A stretch of DNA of 64,000 bases from Sphingobacteriia bacterium (GTDB lineage Bacteria; Bacteroidota; Bacteroidia; Chitinophagales; Chitinophagaceae). A program made the translations under genes and the position numbers. The notes beneath the pieces were generated by a model that made no database searches, was not told the DNA's origin, and worked only from the letters and a program-made list of their open reading frames with translations. Within the stretch, counting starts at the first letter, position 1. Every line of letters starts with the position of its first letter. The DNA is taken from NCBI GenBank assembly GCA_004294135.1, contig RDZY01000019.1, positions 1-64,000 on the forward strand, read 5' to 3'. Below are positions 1 to 10,300 of the stretch, piece by piece.

Positions 1-96
1 AGAAATATCAATTTTATTCCACAGCTCTACAGAAACAGGTGCTTCGTACTGGTGTAGTTTTTGGTTGATAATATAGTCGAATTCCTCGTTAATCAT
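1..96 (-). CDS. Probable anti-sigma factor or regulator, N-terminal fragment
   Basis: This reading frame begins with ATG directly after the TAA of the sigma-factor gene and runs off the left edge, giving 32 codons. The visible start (MINEEFDYIINQKLHQYEAP) is acidic and soluble, with no signal peptide. In Bacteroidota a protein opening this way after an ECF sigma gene is often an anti-sigma-type membrane protein with a short cytoplasmic N-terminus. Zero spacing means translational coupling is likely. The function is inferred from position only, since the diagnostic membrane segment lies outside the window. Confidence 0.55.
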   Translation of the reverse strand, partial: MINEEFDYIINQKLHQYEAPVSVELWNKIDIS

Positions 97-633
97 TTAA
101 ACAGCAATCTTTTGTAACTGTAATATTTGGGTTTGTAACATTTTTCGAGCTTTCACCAGTTGACTTCTACTAGTGCCTGCTTGAATATGAAGCATTTCTG
201 CAATTTCATCGTGACTGTAACCTTCTATCACACTAAGGTTAAATACCGTTCTGTATCCTTCTGGCAATGCGCTTATTAACTTCATCAGGTCTTCTTCCCC
301 CAGATGCGTAAAAGCATATGGATCAATTTGTGGCATACCAGATTGATTGTCCTCAATCTCTTTAAAACTCATTTTCTTCCGCTCCAAATGCCTAATGCAA
401 GTATTTACCACTATTCTCCTGATCCAGCCTTCAAATGAGCCTTCAAATTTGAATTGGTTTATATATTGAAATACTTTAATAAAAGCATCTTGCATCATAT
501 CTTCCGCTTCCATATTGTCCTGTGAATAACGCAGACATACGCCCATCATTCTACCTGCGTGTTTTTCAAACAGCGAGCGCTGGCAAGCGGGCTCTTGCCT
601 AATACAACCTTTAATCAGCTCATGTTCTGTCAA
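97..633 (-). CDS. RNA polymerase sigma factor, ECF (sigma-70) family
   Basis: ECF sigma factor of 178 residues that would redirect core RNA polymerase to a stress or envelope regulon. Region 2 is seen around the segment with RYSQDNMEAEDMMQDAFIKVF, where the acidic EDMMQDAF block is the family hallmark. Region 4 with its helix-turn-helix (GYSHDEIAEMLHI, then GTSRSQLVKAR) closes the protein. An ATG at 732 would add 33 residues with no family counterpart. The TTG at 633 gives the usual start (LTEHELIKGC) and lies just after a TACTTTG box on this strand, so it is preferred. The stop codon touches the start of the next gene, as in sigma/anti-sigma pairs. The regulon cannot be told from sequence. 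Confidence 0.85.
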   Translation of the reverse strand: MTEHELIKGCIRQEPACQRSLFEKHAGRMMGVCLRYSQDNMEAEDMMQDAFIKVFQYINQFKFEGSFEGWIRRIVVNTCIRHLERKKMSFKEIEDNQSGMPQIDPYAFTHLGEEDLMKLISALPEGYRTVFNLSVIEGYSHDEIAEMLHIQAGTSRSQLVKARKMLQTQILQLQKIAV

Positions 634-772
634 GCAGGTTATTTTAAGGTGATACAAAGTAGAAGACTCCCAACCTGTTAAAATCGTTGCTTGGGAGTAT
701 GAAAGAGATTTACTTGGCAATAAAGATGCCAAAAATTGAAGTATAACATTTTAACTGAATACGTTTACTGAA

Positions 773-1882
773 CTAAACCGATAAAAATTGGTCGTGTATA
801 TAATCCACCACACTTACGAGACTACCAGTTTCTCTGTACACTTTTAGTTGCCTGTCAGCACCAGTACCCATTTCAAATATTTTGGTTATATGTTCAATTA
901 CGTGTCTACTTCCAAGTTCGTCTAATACATCATCTACAAAATCGAGTAATTCATAAATAAGTGCTTTGGTATCTACTTCTATTTCTTTGCCAAAATCAAT
1001 CAGTTTACCATCAATTCCATACCTCCCAGCCCTCCATTTATTTTCGTTGATTAAGGAGCGTTGATAAATCATAAAATTGAGATTTTGATTTCTCAGTTTA
1101 TAAATTTTGGCACAGATGGCCTGAAAAAGGGCAGTGATGGTCATGGTTTCCATGATGGTCATTGGCACATCGCAAATTCTAAATTCAACGGTATTAAAGA
1201 AAGGGTGAACGCGTAAATCCCACCATATTTTCTTGGCATTATCAATACAATTGGTCTTGATTAACAAGTTTACATAATTCTCATAAGCTTCAAAACTTTC
1301 AAAATAGTCGGGTATACCTGTACGAGGGAACTTATCGAATACTTTGGTTCTAAAAGATTTATAACCAGTTTCTCGCGACTCCCAAAAAGGGGAGTTGGTG
1401 CTTAAAGCATAAACGTGTGGTAGAAAATAACGGGCAGTATTGGCAATATGAATGGCCATTTTTCTGTCTTCCATTCCAACATGAACATGCAAGCCAAAAA
1501 TTAAATTGCTTCTTGCAGCTTCCTGTAATTCATTCACAATCTGGTTGTAACGAATATGATCGGTGATGAGTTGGTTTTCCCAGTGACTAAAAGGATGAGT
1601 TCCAGATGCGCCTACCCATAATCCAAGGTCGCCAGCAATTTGTGCAATATTACCTCTAAGGGAAGCAACATCTTCAAAAGCTTCGTCTATATTTTTACAG
1701 ATATCGGTACCCACTTCTACTACTGCTTGGTGCATTTCAGCTTTTACTTTATCCTTCAAAGTTTCCTGACCCAGCAATACAATTTTTTGTTCATGGCTTC
1801 TCAACTCCCTTGTTTCGGGATCAATTACCATGTATTCTTCCTCAACACCTAATGTAAAGTGTTTATAGCTGACATTTCCCAT
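773..1882 (-). CDS. Carboxylate-amine ligase, GCS2 family (YbdK-like)
   Basis: A 369-residue member of the glutamate-cysteine ligase 2 superfamily, which joins a carboxylate (often glutamate) to an amine with ATP. GVEEEY is at residues 12-17, HVHVG at about 132-136 and an EFRICD block lies further on. These are metal and ATP-binding elements of the fold. YbdK-type enzymes form an amide bond, but the natural substrate of this branch is not established. The gene starts 2 bases after the ATP-grasp gene. A TTG at 1888 would overlap that stop by 4 bases; the ATG at 1882 is chosen. Coupling to an ATP-grasp ligase and a divergent esterase suggests a small-molecule or peptide-like product rather than glutathione synthesis. 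Confidence 0.85.
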   Translation of the reverse strand: MGNVSYKHFTLGVEEEYMVIDPETRELRSHEQKIVLLGQETLKDKVKAEMHQAVVEVGTDICKNIDEAFEDVASLRGNIAQIAGDLGLWVGASGTHPFSHWENQLITDHIRYNQIVNELQEAARSNLIFGLHVHVGMEDRKMAIHIANTARYFLPHVYALSTNSPFWESRETGYKSFRTKVFDKFPRTGIPDYFESFEAYENYVNLLIKTNCIDNAKKIWWDLRVHPFFNTVEFRICDVPMTIMETMTITALFQAICAKIYKLRNQNLNFMIYQRSLINENKWRAGRYGIDGKLIDFGKEIEVDTKALIYELLDFVDDVLDELGSRHVIEHITKIFEMGTGADRQLKVYRETGSLVSVVDYIHDQFLSV

Positions 1883-1884
1883 GC

Positions 1885-2838
1885 TCAATACAATTTTTTT
1901 CCTGAAGCACTGCGTTTAATATATTCACCCCATGTAAGGTTATCTGCATTTTCTACTTGTGATTGTGCTTTTTCAATGGCAAAATTTGCAGCAGTTTCAA
2001 CCACCCAGTCAAAGTTTTCTTGACCAACACTTTTAAGATCTGCATCGGGTGCTGGATTGCAAAAATCAATTGCATACGGAACGCCATCTTTCAATGCCAA
2101 TTCAACTGTATTGAAATCATAGCCAAGGTATTTATTAATGCGCAATACAATATCAGTCATCAATTTCAATCGCTCTTCTGAAGGTTTAAAATCGGCTACA
2201 TACCTTAGGTGGTGCGGGTTTCGAGGTTCGTAAGACATTATTTTAACGTGCTTACCTCCAATGCAATAACAGCGATAATATTCTTCAAAAATTATTTCTT
2301 CTTGCAACATCATCACCAACTCTTTTGTTTCAGCGTGTTTCTGAAAGAAGTCGGCCATATCAGTGAGTTTGTAAACATTTTTCCATCCACCGCCAGCAAA
2401 AGGTTTCATATAAGCCGGAAATCCAACATAGTCAAAAATACCCTCCCAGTCCAGCGGATAAGCAAGGTTGCTGAAAGAAACTTCAGACGTATCTACGGGT
2501 AGGTCTTTAGAGGGAAGAATGACGGTTTTGGGAACAGGAACATCAATTTTTGTGGACAAGCAGTTGTTGAAAAACTTTTCATCAGCACTCCACCAAAATG
2601 GGTTGTTGATAACAGCGGTTCCACAAAGTGCAGCATTTTTTAGGAAAGCCCTGTAAAAGGGAACGTCTTGACTAATTCTGTCTAAAATCACAGCATAGCC
2701 ACTACTTACACCTTGAATAACTTTGTCAATTTTCACAGGCTCAGCCATGATTCCTGGAATATTTTTACTATTGATTCTTTCTACAAAAGCTGTTGGGAAG
2801 CTTCTTTCCTGTCCAAACAAAATCCCGATTTTTTTCAT
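1885..2838 (-). CDS. ATP-grasp domain protein (RimK/glutathione-synthetase-like ligase)
   Basis: A 317-residue cytoplasmic protein with an ATP-grasp architecture. An N-terminal Rossmann-like part (KKIGILFGQERSFP) is followed by the nucleotide-binding lysine and glycine loop (YMKPFAGGGWKNVY, residues 143-156). Metal-binding acidic residues are seen in NTVELALKDG and AIDFCNPAPDADLK (about 257-269). ATP-grasp enzymes make an acyl-phosphate and couple it to an amine or thiol. The acceptor is unknown. The gene ends 2 bases before the carboxylate-amine ligase start, so two ATP-dependent amide-forming enzymes are co-expressed. No signal peptide is seen. Assignment to the fold is firm; the substrate is open. 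Confidence 0.8.
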   Translation of the reverse strand: MKKIGILFGQERSFPTAFVERINSKNIPGIMAEPVKIDKVIQGVSSGYAVILDRISQDVPFYRAFLKNAALCGTAVINNPFWWSADEKFFNNCLSTKIDVPVPKTVILPSKDLPVDTSEVSFSNLAYPLDWEGIFDYVGFPAYMKPFAGGGWKNVYKLTDMADFFQKHAETKELVMMLQEEIIFEEYYRCYCIGGKHVKIMSYEPRNPHHLRYVADFKPSEERLKLMTDIVLRINKYLGYDFNTVELALKDGVPYAIDFCNPAPDADLKSVGQENFDWVVETAANFAIEKAQSQVENADNLTWGEYIKRSASGKKLY

Positions 2839-2965
2839 ATATGCATATTATTAAGTGAATTGGCCGACTATTATTTTGTAGTATGGCTATTAGTTGAATT
2901 GTAATTTAAGCGATCTAAAGCTAATAAAGAAATCTTGCTTGTTATTATATTTTAAATCTATTCAC

Positions 2966-2973
2966 TATTTTTG
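2966..2973 (+). promoter_or_regulatory. Bacteroidota -7 box TATTTTTG upstream of the esterase
   Basis: An exact match to TAnnTTTG ending only 5 bases before the ATG at 2979. TTG at 2939-2941 is the nearest -33 candidate, with a long 24-base spacer. If used, the mRNA would have almost no leader. Confidence 0.5.
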
Positions 2974-2978
2974 GAATC

Positions 2979-3800
2979 ATGCAACTTTCAACAGTTCAAT
3001 CAGTTTCCATTTGTAAAATGGAACAATACAGTATTTATTCGGAGTATTTGGAAAGAAAAGTTCTATTGGACATTTATTTGCCAGTGAATATGACAACATT
3101 GGAACAAGTAAGTTTATTGCTGATAAATGATGGTCAAGATTTACCAAAAATGCCATTTGATGAAATATTAAATGACTTGTGGACACAGCAAGTTTTAGAG
3201 CCGCTCTTTTGTGTTGGAATTCATTGTGGAGCCGACCGCAAAATGGAGTATGGAACTGCTTATTCTGCTGACTTTGAGGGTAGGGGAGCAAAAGCGGGTT
3301 TGTATAGTAAATTTATATTGGATGAGTTGCTGCCATTTATTCGCCGAAAGTACCAAGTAATATCTTTTAAAGACAAGTCATTTGCAGGATTTTCTTTGGG
3401 AGGATTAAGTGCCATTGATATCTGTTGGAATCATGCCAGTGAATTCTGTAAAATAGGTTTATTTAGTGCTTCACTTTGGTGGAGGAGAAAGGGGTATGAA
3501 GATGGTTATGATGAAGAGTTAGATCGATTGATGCATTTGCAAATTAGAAAAGGGGTATTTCATCCTTGGTTGCAGTTTTTTATAGAGTGCGGAACTTTGG
3601 ATGAAACGGCGGATAGAAATAATAATGGTATTATTGATACCATTGATGATGCGTTGGATTTAATTATTGAATTAAAGGCAAAGGGCTATACCGACCAACA
3701 TATTCAATACCTTGAATTAGCAAATGGGAAGCACGATGTGGCTACTTGGGCGAAAGCATTTCCCGATTTTTTAAAATGGGGGTGGGGAATAAAGGGATAG
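2979..3800 (+). CDS. Putative alpha/beta-hydrolase esterase (IroE/Fes-like)
   Basis: A 273-residue alpha/beta hydrolase of the putative esterase family (enterochelin esterase or esterase D-like). The nucleophile elbow is GFSLGG with Ser139. An acidic residue in ECGTLDETADRN and a histidine in NGKHD near residue 253 complete the expected triad. No signal peptide is seen, so it is likely cytoplasmic. It is transcribed away from the ATP-grasp/GCS2 pair, with 140 bases between the starts. Bacterial relatives hydrolyse esters of siderophores, S-formylglutathione or acylated sugars; the substrate here is unknown. The neighbourhood suggests it processes the ligation product of the adjacent pair, which is an inference. 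Confidence 0.78.
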   Translation: MQLSTVQSVSICKMEQYSIYSEYLERKVLLDIYLPVNMTTLEQVSLLLINDGQDLPKMPFDEILNDLWTQQVLEPLFCVGIHCGADRKMEYGTAYSADFEGRGAKAGLYSKFILDELLPFIRRKYQVISFKDKSFAGFSLGGLSAIDICWNHASEFCKIGLFSASLWWRRKGYEDGYDEELDRLMHLQIRKGVFHPWLQFFIECGTLDETADRNNNGIIDTIDDALDLIIELKAKGYTDQHIQYLELANGKHDVATWAKAFPDFLKWGWGIKG

Positions 3801-3819
3801 AAAAATGCTAAATGATGGG

Positions 3820-3865
3820 ATAATAAAAAGACCTGCTCAACTAGTTGAGCAGGTCTTTTTATTAT
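3820..3865. terminator. Bidirectional terminator, perfect 46-base palindrome
   Basis: Two 23-base arms are exact reverse complements with their centre between 3842 and 3843. The GC-rich core (GACCTGCTCAAC) is flanked by A runs on the left and T runs on the right, so it works on both strands. It separates the convergent esterase and TonB-receptor genes. Confidence 0.9.
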
Positions 3866-3881
3866 GAATTGTAGTATAATA

Positions 3882-6800
3882 CTAGAATATATAACGGATG
3901 CCCAATTGCATAGACCAAGTGCTGGCAAAGCTTAAATTATTTTGCCAAGGCATGGTTACAAGCTGACCATTTTGTTGCTGTAAGTTATAGGTTGGATTAC
4001 CACCTGCATCATAACCTCTGAAAATTAATGGTTGAGCGGTAGTAGTAATTTGTCTAACTCCTGCTTTTTTAAACAATAAGTTCCCTACGTTGAAAATATC
4101 AGCTGTTAATTGTAAGGTATGTTTGCGAGAACCGATTTTTGCATAAAAATCTTGGATGATTTTAAGATCAAAGCGACTTACCCATGGTAAATATGATTCA
4201 AAACGAGAAGCATAACTATTTAAATTCTGTCTTAAATAAGGGGTGTTTTGAATAAATAAACTCCAAGCAGCTTGTTGTTCTGCAACACTGCGTGCAGGAT
4301 TACCGCCAGAAGCAGTTTGAGCTACGAAAATTGGGTTACCTGTGATGTACATAAGATCGGAACTATTGCCATCATTATTTAAATCTCCGTTATAAGTGTA
4401 GCTGTAATTATTCCCTTTTGCTAATTCTCCAAATAGAGAGAAAGTGGTAGCGAAATACTTAGCATATTCAAACTTGTAAGACATTGAAGATATTAATCTG
4501 TGCGGAGTTACATAAGCAGAATTTGATAATACTTGATCATTCTGAGTTCCATTTGTTGGATTAGATTGCCAAGCAGATACAGCTTGATTACCGGGATTAG
4601 AGGTTAACTCTGTAGCAAAATTTCTGGTATAAGCCAAGGTTCCGAAGAATCCTTTTGTAGTAGTTTTAGTAACCTGAAATGTAAGTGATCCACTGCCACC
4701 GCGACTAGCATTTTCAAGTACCACAGCACTACCTATAGTTGGGTAAAGCCTCCTATCAGCGGTTGCAAGATATCTAGCTCTATTGTCAGCACCAGCCAAT
4801 ACAGCATTTGGGTTTCTCTGGTTGGCGTTTCTCATAATCACTGTATTGATATCCTTGGTATACAATGCCTCCATGGTAATGCTCCATCCGTTACCTATTT
4901 TTTTATCAAATGCAAAGTTAGATCTCAATACCTGAGGGAATTTAAAGTCCCTATCCATCAACACAATATTTGCATTATTAGGAAGTACACCTGGGGTTGG
5001 GCTGAAACTGCTTCTATAAGCATCTGGGTTAGGATTAAATAAATAGTTATTCAGAAGGGCAGGACTTGTAACAGCTTGTCCCGCTTGAAACATCTGGCTA
5101 TTAGTTGGCATATTCGTCAGGAATACGAAGGGAAGTCTTCCTGTAAATAATCCTAAACCACCTCTAAAAACAATATTTTCTTCATCAATTTTATACCGAA
5201 ACCCAATTCTAGGGGAGAAGTAAATAGTTTTTTGATTTGGCCATTCGCTGGTCTTGTAATTGGTTTGAATTCCATCTTTGTTGGGGAAACTCAACGCAGT
5301 GATATTAGGGTTTTCTAAGGGTGCTTCTGGATAGAGTACTTTATCCAATCTTAATCCATAAGTCAATTTAAAATCTTCATTTATATTGAATTCATCTTGA
5401 AGATATACACCTAATTGTCCCAATTTAAGGTCAGCTGAATAAACTGCGTCTTTACCTGGAACAAGTGAAAAAGTATATGAATAAGCAGCTGGTCTTCTAT
5501 TATTAATAAAATCATCTAAAGAATTAAATGCATAATAACTAGAAGCACCTGGCATAAACATATTTCCTACGCGCTGATATTCATAAGAAATACCTGCAGT
5601 TAGTGTATGCTTACCAGCGTAATACGTAAAGTTATTGGTGACATTGAATACATCATTGATTACATCATTGTTTCTGGTAAAAGGATCAGTACCAGCACTC
5701 ATATAGTTTTGACCATTATTATTGAAGATATCAATGGTAGGAAAGAACGCGCCTTCAACAGAACGAGTAGATTGAATTTTTGAAAATGTTGCGATAAATT
5801 GGTTAGAAAATTTGCCTTTAAAATTAGAGTTCAATTCTATTGATCCAGTTCTAACTAAATCTTTAAACTTAAAATTTGAATTCTCAAAAGACATTGAATT
5901 TAAGCTGAAACGGTTGTTAGGTAAACGAGTAATACTTGATCCGCCAGCAGGTGTAAAACTAGGATTGTTAGGAATACTACTGCCATTCAATTGTTGGTCA
6001 TTAAAGTTAACTAACTCACTATATTTTGCAGTTAATTTGTGATTCTTATTAATATTCCAGTCAATTTTCGCTAAAAATTTGTGGTTTTTAACAATGAAGT
6101 TGGGGAAATTATCAAAAGCGCCAGGATCATACCCGTATTTGGTTTTTAAATGGTTGGCAAATTTCTGTAATGAATCTACAGAAGTATTAGAGATATTGCC
6201 ATTACCAGAACCACCTTTAGGGCTAAAAGTTATACCTGGCGAATTTCTCTCCTCTTCTTCATAACTTAAGAAATAAAATAATTTATTTTTTATGATAGCA
6301 CCACCAACTGTTGCCCCAAAAATTTTACTACTTGAAGTAACTGGAGTGGGTAATTTTACATTACCTACATTACGACCATTATAATCTTGATTCCTATATA
6401 GTCCATATACAGTCCCTTTGAGGGTATTGGTTCCACTTTTGGTAATTGCATTGATGCCAGCACCCGTGAAGCCAGATTGCCTTACATCAAATGGAGCAAT
6501 ATTTACAGAAACTTCTTCAATAGCATCTATTGAGATAGGGCTTGAACCTCCGCCTGGCAATGGGTCACTGCTTAATCCGAAGTTGTTATTCAAGTTCGCA
6601 CCATCCACTTGTGTGTTGTTGAATCTTCCGTCACGACCAGCAAAACTTGTTCCATTTGCTTGAGGTGTAAGACGTGTAAAGTCTCCAATACTACGACTAA
6701 TCGTTGGCATATTATTCAATAAACGCTGATTAATTACAGTTGAAGCACCGCCTGATTTATCTCCACTAGTTTTCTTTTTTATGGCCGAAACAACTACTTC

Positions 6801-7151
6801 ACTCAACACTTTTGATTCATCTACCAATATTGGATTAATTGTATATGGTTCACCCAGTACCAAGTATATATCGTTGATTGATTGAGGTTTTAAACCTGCA
6901 TAATTAACTTTTAAGGTATAAGGGCCTCCTGTTCTTAATCCTGCTAATGTAAAAACACCACCCTTTTTTGCTAAGGTTCCGTATTGTGTTCCAGAGGGTG
7001 TGTGGATAGCAGATATTGATGCACCCTCCTTTGCTAGTCCATCTGCGGAAGAGATAATTCCAGTAATACTACTGGTCGTAACTTGTGCACTCGTTACCAG
7101 AGATGCTAATAACGCAATGGCAACGAATGAAATTTGCTTAAATATTCTCAT
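3882..7151 (-). CDS. Oar-like TonB-dependent receptor 1
   Basis: A 1089-residue outer-membrane receptor. The start at 7151 gives a clean Sec signal (MRIFKQISFVAIALLASLVTSAQ in outline, cleaved after SAQ). An ATG at 7247 would add 32 unlikely residues. A carboxypeptidase-regulatory-like domain comes first (SSITGIISSADGLAKEG), then a plug with GGASTVINQRLLNNMP and the segment VDGANLNNNFGLSSDPLPGG. A long beta-barrel follows, ending in an aromatic C-terminus (LGIRYIF). Oar-type receptors take up large or unknown ligands with TonB energy, and the ligand is not predictable. It lies downstream of a second Oar-like receptor in the same direction but has its own promoter candidate. It shares a bidirectional terminator with the convergent esterase. 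Confidence 0.9.
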   Translation of the reverse strand: MRIFKQISFVAIALLASLVTSAQVTTSSITGIISSADGLAKEGASISAIHTPSGTQYGTLAKKGGVFTLAGLRTGGPYTLKVNYAGLKPQSINDIYLVLGEPYTINPILVDESKVLSEVVVSAIKKKTSGDKSGGASTVINQRLLNNMPTISRSIGDFTRLTPQANGTSFAGRDGRFNNTQVDGANLNNNFGLSSDPLPGGGSSPISIDAIEEVSVNIAPFDVRQSGFTGAGINAITKSGTNTLKGTVYGLYRNQDYNGRNVGNVKLPTPVTSSSKIFGATVGGAIIKNKLFYFLSYEEEERNSPGITFSPKGGSGNGNISNTSVDSLQKFANHLKTKYGYDPGAFDNFPNFIVKNHKFLAKIDWNINKNHKLTAKYSELVNFNDQQLNGSSIPNNPSFTPAGGSSITRLPNNRFSLNSMSFENSNFKFKDLVRTGSIELNSNFKGKFSNQFIATFSKIQSTRSVEGAFFPTIDIFNNNGQNYMSAGTDPFTRNNDVINDVFNVTNNFTYYAGKHTLTAGISYEYQRVGNMFMPGASSYYAFNSLDDFINNRRPAAYSYTFSLVPGKDAVYSADLKLGQLGVYLQDEFNINEDFKLTYGLRLDKVLYPEAPLENPNITALSFPNKDGIQTNYKTSEWPNQKTIYFSPRIGFRYKIDEENIVFRGGLGLFTGRLPFVFLTNMPTNSQMFQAGQAVTSPALLNNYLFNPNPDAYRSSFSPTPGVLPNNANIVLMDRDFKFPQVLRSNFAFDKKIGNGWSITMEALYTKDINTVIMRNANQRNPNAVLAGADNRARYLATADRRLYPTIGSAVVLENASRGGSGSLTFQVTKTTTKGFFGTLAYTRNFATELTSNPGNQAVSAWQSNPTNGTQNDQVLSNSAYVTPHRLISSMSYKFEYAKYFATTFSLFGELAKGNNYSYTYNGDLNNDGNSSDLMYITGNPIFVAQTASGGNPARSVAEQQAAWSLFIQNTPYLRQNLNSYASRFESYLPWVSRFDLKIIQDFYAKIGSRKHTLQLTADIFNVGNLLFKKAGVRQITTTAQPLIFRGYDAGGNPTYNLQQQNGQLVTMPWQNNLSFASTWSMQLGIRYIF

Positions 7152-7170
7152 AATCTTTGTTTTGATGCCG

Positions 7171-7204
7171 CAAATATCCAACTTAATGGTCTCTTTTCCC
7201 AAAA
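7171..7204 (-). promoter_or_regulatory. Promoter candidate for Oar-like receptor 1
   Basis: On the minus strand TTTTG (7204-7200) is followed after 21 bases by GATATTTG (7178-7171), one mismatch from TAnnTTTG, and then the ATG at 7151 after a 19-base leader. Spacing fits the Bacteroidota sigma-A promoter. Confidence 0.5.
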
Positions 7205-7349
7205 TCCTGTTAAAATAATGATTTCTTAATATGATCATTATCAACATTTTTACTATTGGTATTGTATAATTGCTTATATTATGAACTGATAATCAACTAT
7301 TTATTCTTTCTTGGCGAACTGCCTTATTTCCCTTTTTGGCTGAACCTTG

Positions 7350-10300
7350 TTAATAAAAAACAACCCTCAGTCCCAATTGAACCATCCATTTTTCTGAAAA
7401 TGCAGGGTGGTTGCTATTCCCATCACGCCAATAGTTTTGTTGAATCATGGATGGATCAAAGTTAAATGTCGGCACCATGGATTGATCGCTCAACATTCCC
7501 ATAAAATCGATCAATTTCAATCGATTCCCGGGAATATGCCAATTTCTTCCCCAATTCTTGTTTAATAAATTACCCATATTCATTAAATCAATACTCCATC
7601 CCAGCCCATACCTTTTTCTATCTATTTTAATGGGTATATATCCAGATATCCTTAGGTCTACCCGATGGTTAAAAGGGGAGCGACTTCCATTGCGGGCAGC
7701 ATAATTCCCCCGATTCTTTTTTAAATAGGGTTCTTGCTCAATAAACCATTCCAATGCTTCCTTCTGCTGTTCTGCTGTATAATAAATATCCTTGGTAATA
7801 AATGGTTGAAATACTTGATTGGTCAACTCCACAGCAGTAGGAATATACAATAAGTCATAACCCACTGTTTCCATATCATCCCTACTCAAACTGCGCTTTC
7901 CATACACAAAACTGTAAGGCGTACCTGATTGCCCATTGTAAAATAAGGCGACAGTTATTTTTTGTTTTCGAGTGATTGCATAGTTGCGGCTAATGGAAAA
8001 AAGCACGCGATTGCCTACACTAAAATCAGACCTAGAAAGCGCCAAATTATTTCTTCCATTTACCTGTTCATTTAAACGCCAATGGTTTTCTAATATTGAA
8101 TAGTTGCCATCTTGCACTGCATACGATTCGCCATAACTGTATTGCAATTGCCAGTTAAAATAAGGCGACTGCATTTTTAATGCTCCTCCAAACCGATATC
8201 CATATCCACGTTGTGTATTTTGATTGTGCAATAATATTATTTGATCGTAAGGGTTAGTGCTGTCTGCCAGTATCGGAATTTTTGCGTTGTTGATATTGGA
8301 ATGAATCAATCGATTATCTGCACCTTCAAGTTTTTGCGTTGCGGGTAAAATATTGATATTGGTAAAACCTATTTCTGCTGTATTCATATAATGCATTGCA
8401 TCAATGGTGAGACTATATTGATTGTTCCATATTTTTTTCACTTGTAAAATTGATCGCCATACCGATGGCATGGTTATTTGGGGACTGGCTAAATGCACTA
8501 CACCTTTTGACGCGTTTATAGGGTAGCTGGTAGGTAACCAAGGTTCTAAAAGTGGATTGCGAAAGCGAATTTTTCTTAGTTCAACAATATTAGGATCGAA
8601 TGCACCACTTGTAATTCCATTGTTGCTGTACAATCCACCCAGCCAAGCAAAAGGCATTCTTCCCGAAAACCAACCTGTACCAATTTGCAGACTTATTTTT
8701 TTGTTGGGAATTTCTATTTGCCAATAAATTCTTGGAGAAATAGATGGCTTAATCATTGGCTTTTGTCCCGATAAATGATCTGCAATGGTATAAGATTTTT
8801 GAAGAATGGGTAGGGTACTGTCGTTGGTAAAAGCATCTGTAGGGGGACTGTTTAAAATTGCTTGGTAGCTCATTCTCAATCCCGTTTGCAAGCTTATATT
8901 TTTATTCCAACGCCATTGATGATTCATGAATAAAGCGGTTTTGAATGCGTGTATTTGATCGGGCTGATCTTCTTGCTTAAAATTGGCACGATATCCTCCG
9001 GGTGTTTTATTCTGAAAAAAATTACTCAGTGAATAATAAAAGAAACTGCCATTCCTACTTTGAATAAAATTATTTTCCATTGCATTGTACTCTAATTCAG
9101 TCCCCAATACCCACCTTTTTTTTCCTTTTCCAAAACTGCGTTTATACAAGAGATTGGTATTTGATTGTAGGATAGAATTATTCATGGCGTCTTCGTTGTT
9201 TCCTAATAATATAATTGCATCACCATCTAATATTCTCAAAGAGGGGAAGGCCATTCCCCTGGGTTGTGTTAGGTCTTTTGAAAAAGTATAATTCAATAAT
9301 AGTTGATGGTCAATTTTTTTTGAAGACCTGTATTTCCATTCTACTGCGGCACTGAATAATTGGTGCTGAATTTCCTTTCCATTGTTTAAAAAAACAATAG
9401 CTGTTTCATTGCTTGGGAGTGTATTTATTCTAGTGGCTTCGTTGTGTTTCAAGTGAATGGTCAAATTATTTTTTTCATTCATTCTTGCATCCATTCTCAG
9501 CGTTAACCTAAGTGCATTTTGATTATTTCTACTGTCAACCCATCCCGGGTCATATCCGTAAATAGATTGAAAAGTATTCGCTATATTGGTAAGTTGTGCT
9601 GGGTTTTTGGTATCTCCTTTGTAATTGTTTATTGCATATAAATCGGATGCTGATTCTTTTGTGTAGTCCCCATTCAAATAATAAAATAATTTATTTTGCC
9701 TGATAGGGCCGCTCAATGAAACACCTGTATTGTTTTGTGTATGTTCATGCCCTTTCCAATATCGGTAAATGGTGGAGACAGGATTATTTTTCCCCGATTT
9801 TGTAATCATATTAATGGCAGCACCCGTATAGCCTCCCATTGAGGCATCAAAAGGGGATAGCAGTATTTGCATCTGTTCAATAGTTTCTGTGGCTGCTGGA
9901 AAACTACCTGCTTGTCCCCCAAAACTTCCGCTGGGAGATAAACCAAATACATCGTTTTGTAATGCACCATCAATATAAATTGAATTGTAGCGATTATTCT
10001 GTCCCGAAAAAGATACAGCGCCATTGTTGTTATTCACCAATGCGCTGGGTTGATTGTTAAATAGTCCGCTGAAACTTCGGCCTCTAGCAGGCGTAGCTTC
10101 TATTTCTTCGGCACCTATTAAAACAGATTGCTGGTCTTGCTTACCCATTGCAAAATAATTCGATTTAACGGAAACAGGTTTTAATGAATATTGCGTTGGT
10201 TGTAATTCAATATTCAATGCCAAATTACTTCCCAGTGTAACTATTATATTCTCTATCAGAAGAGTGTCTGTTGTTTTGTACACTATCTGCATTGTATAAC

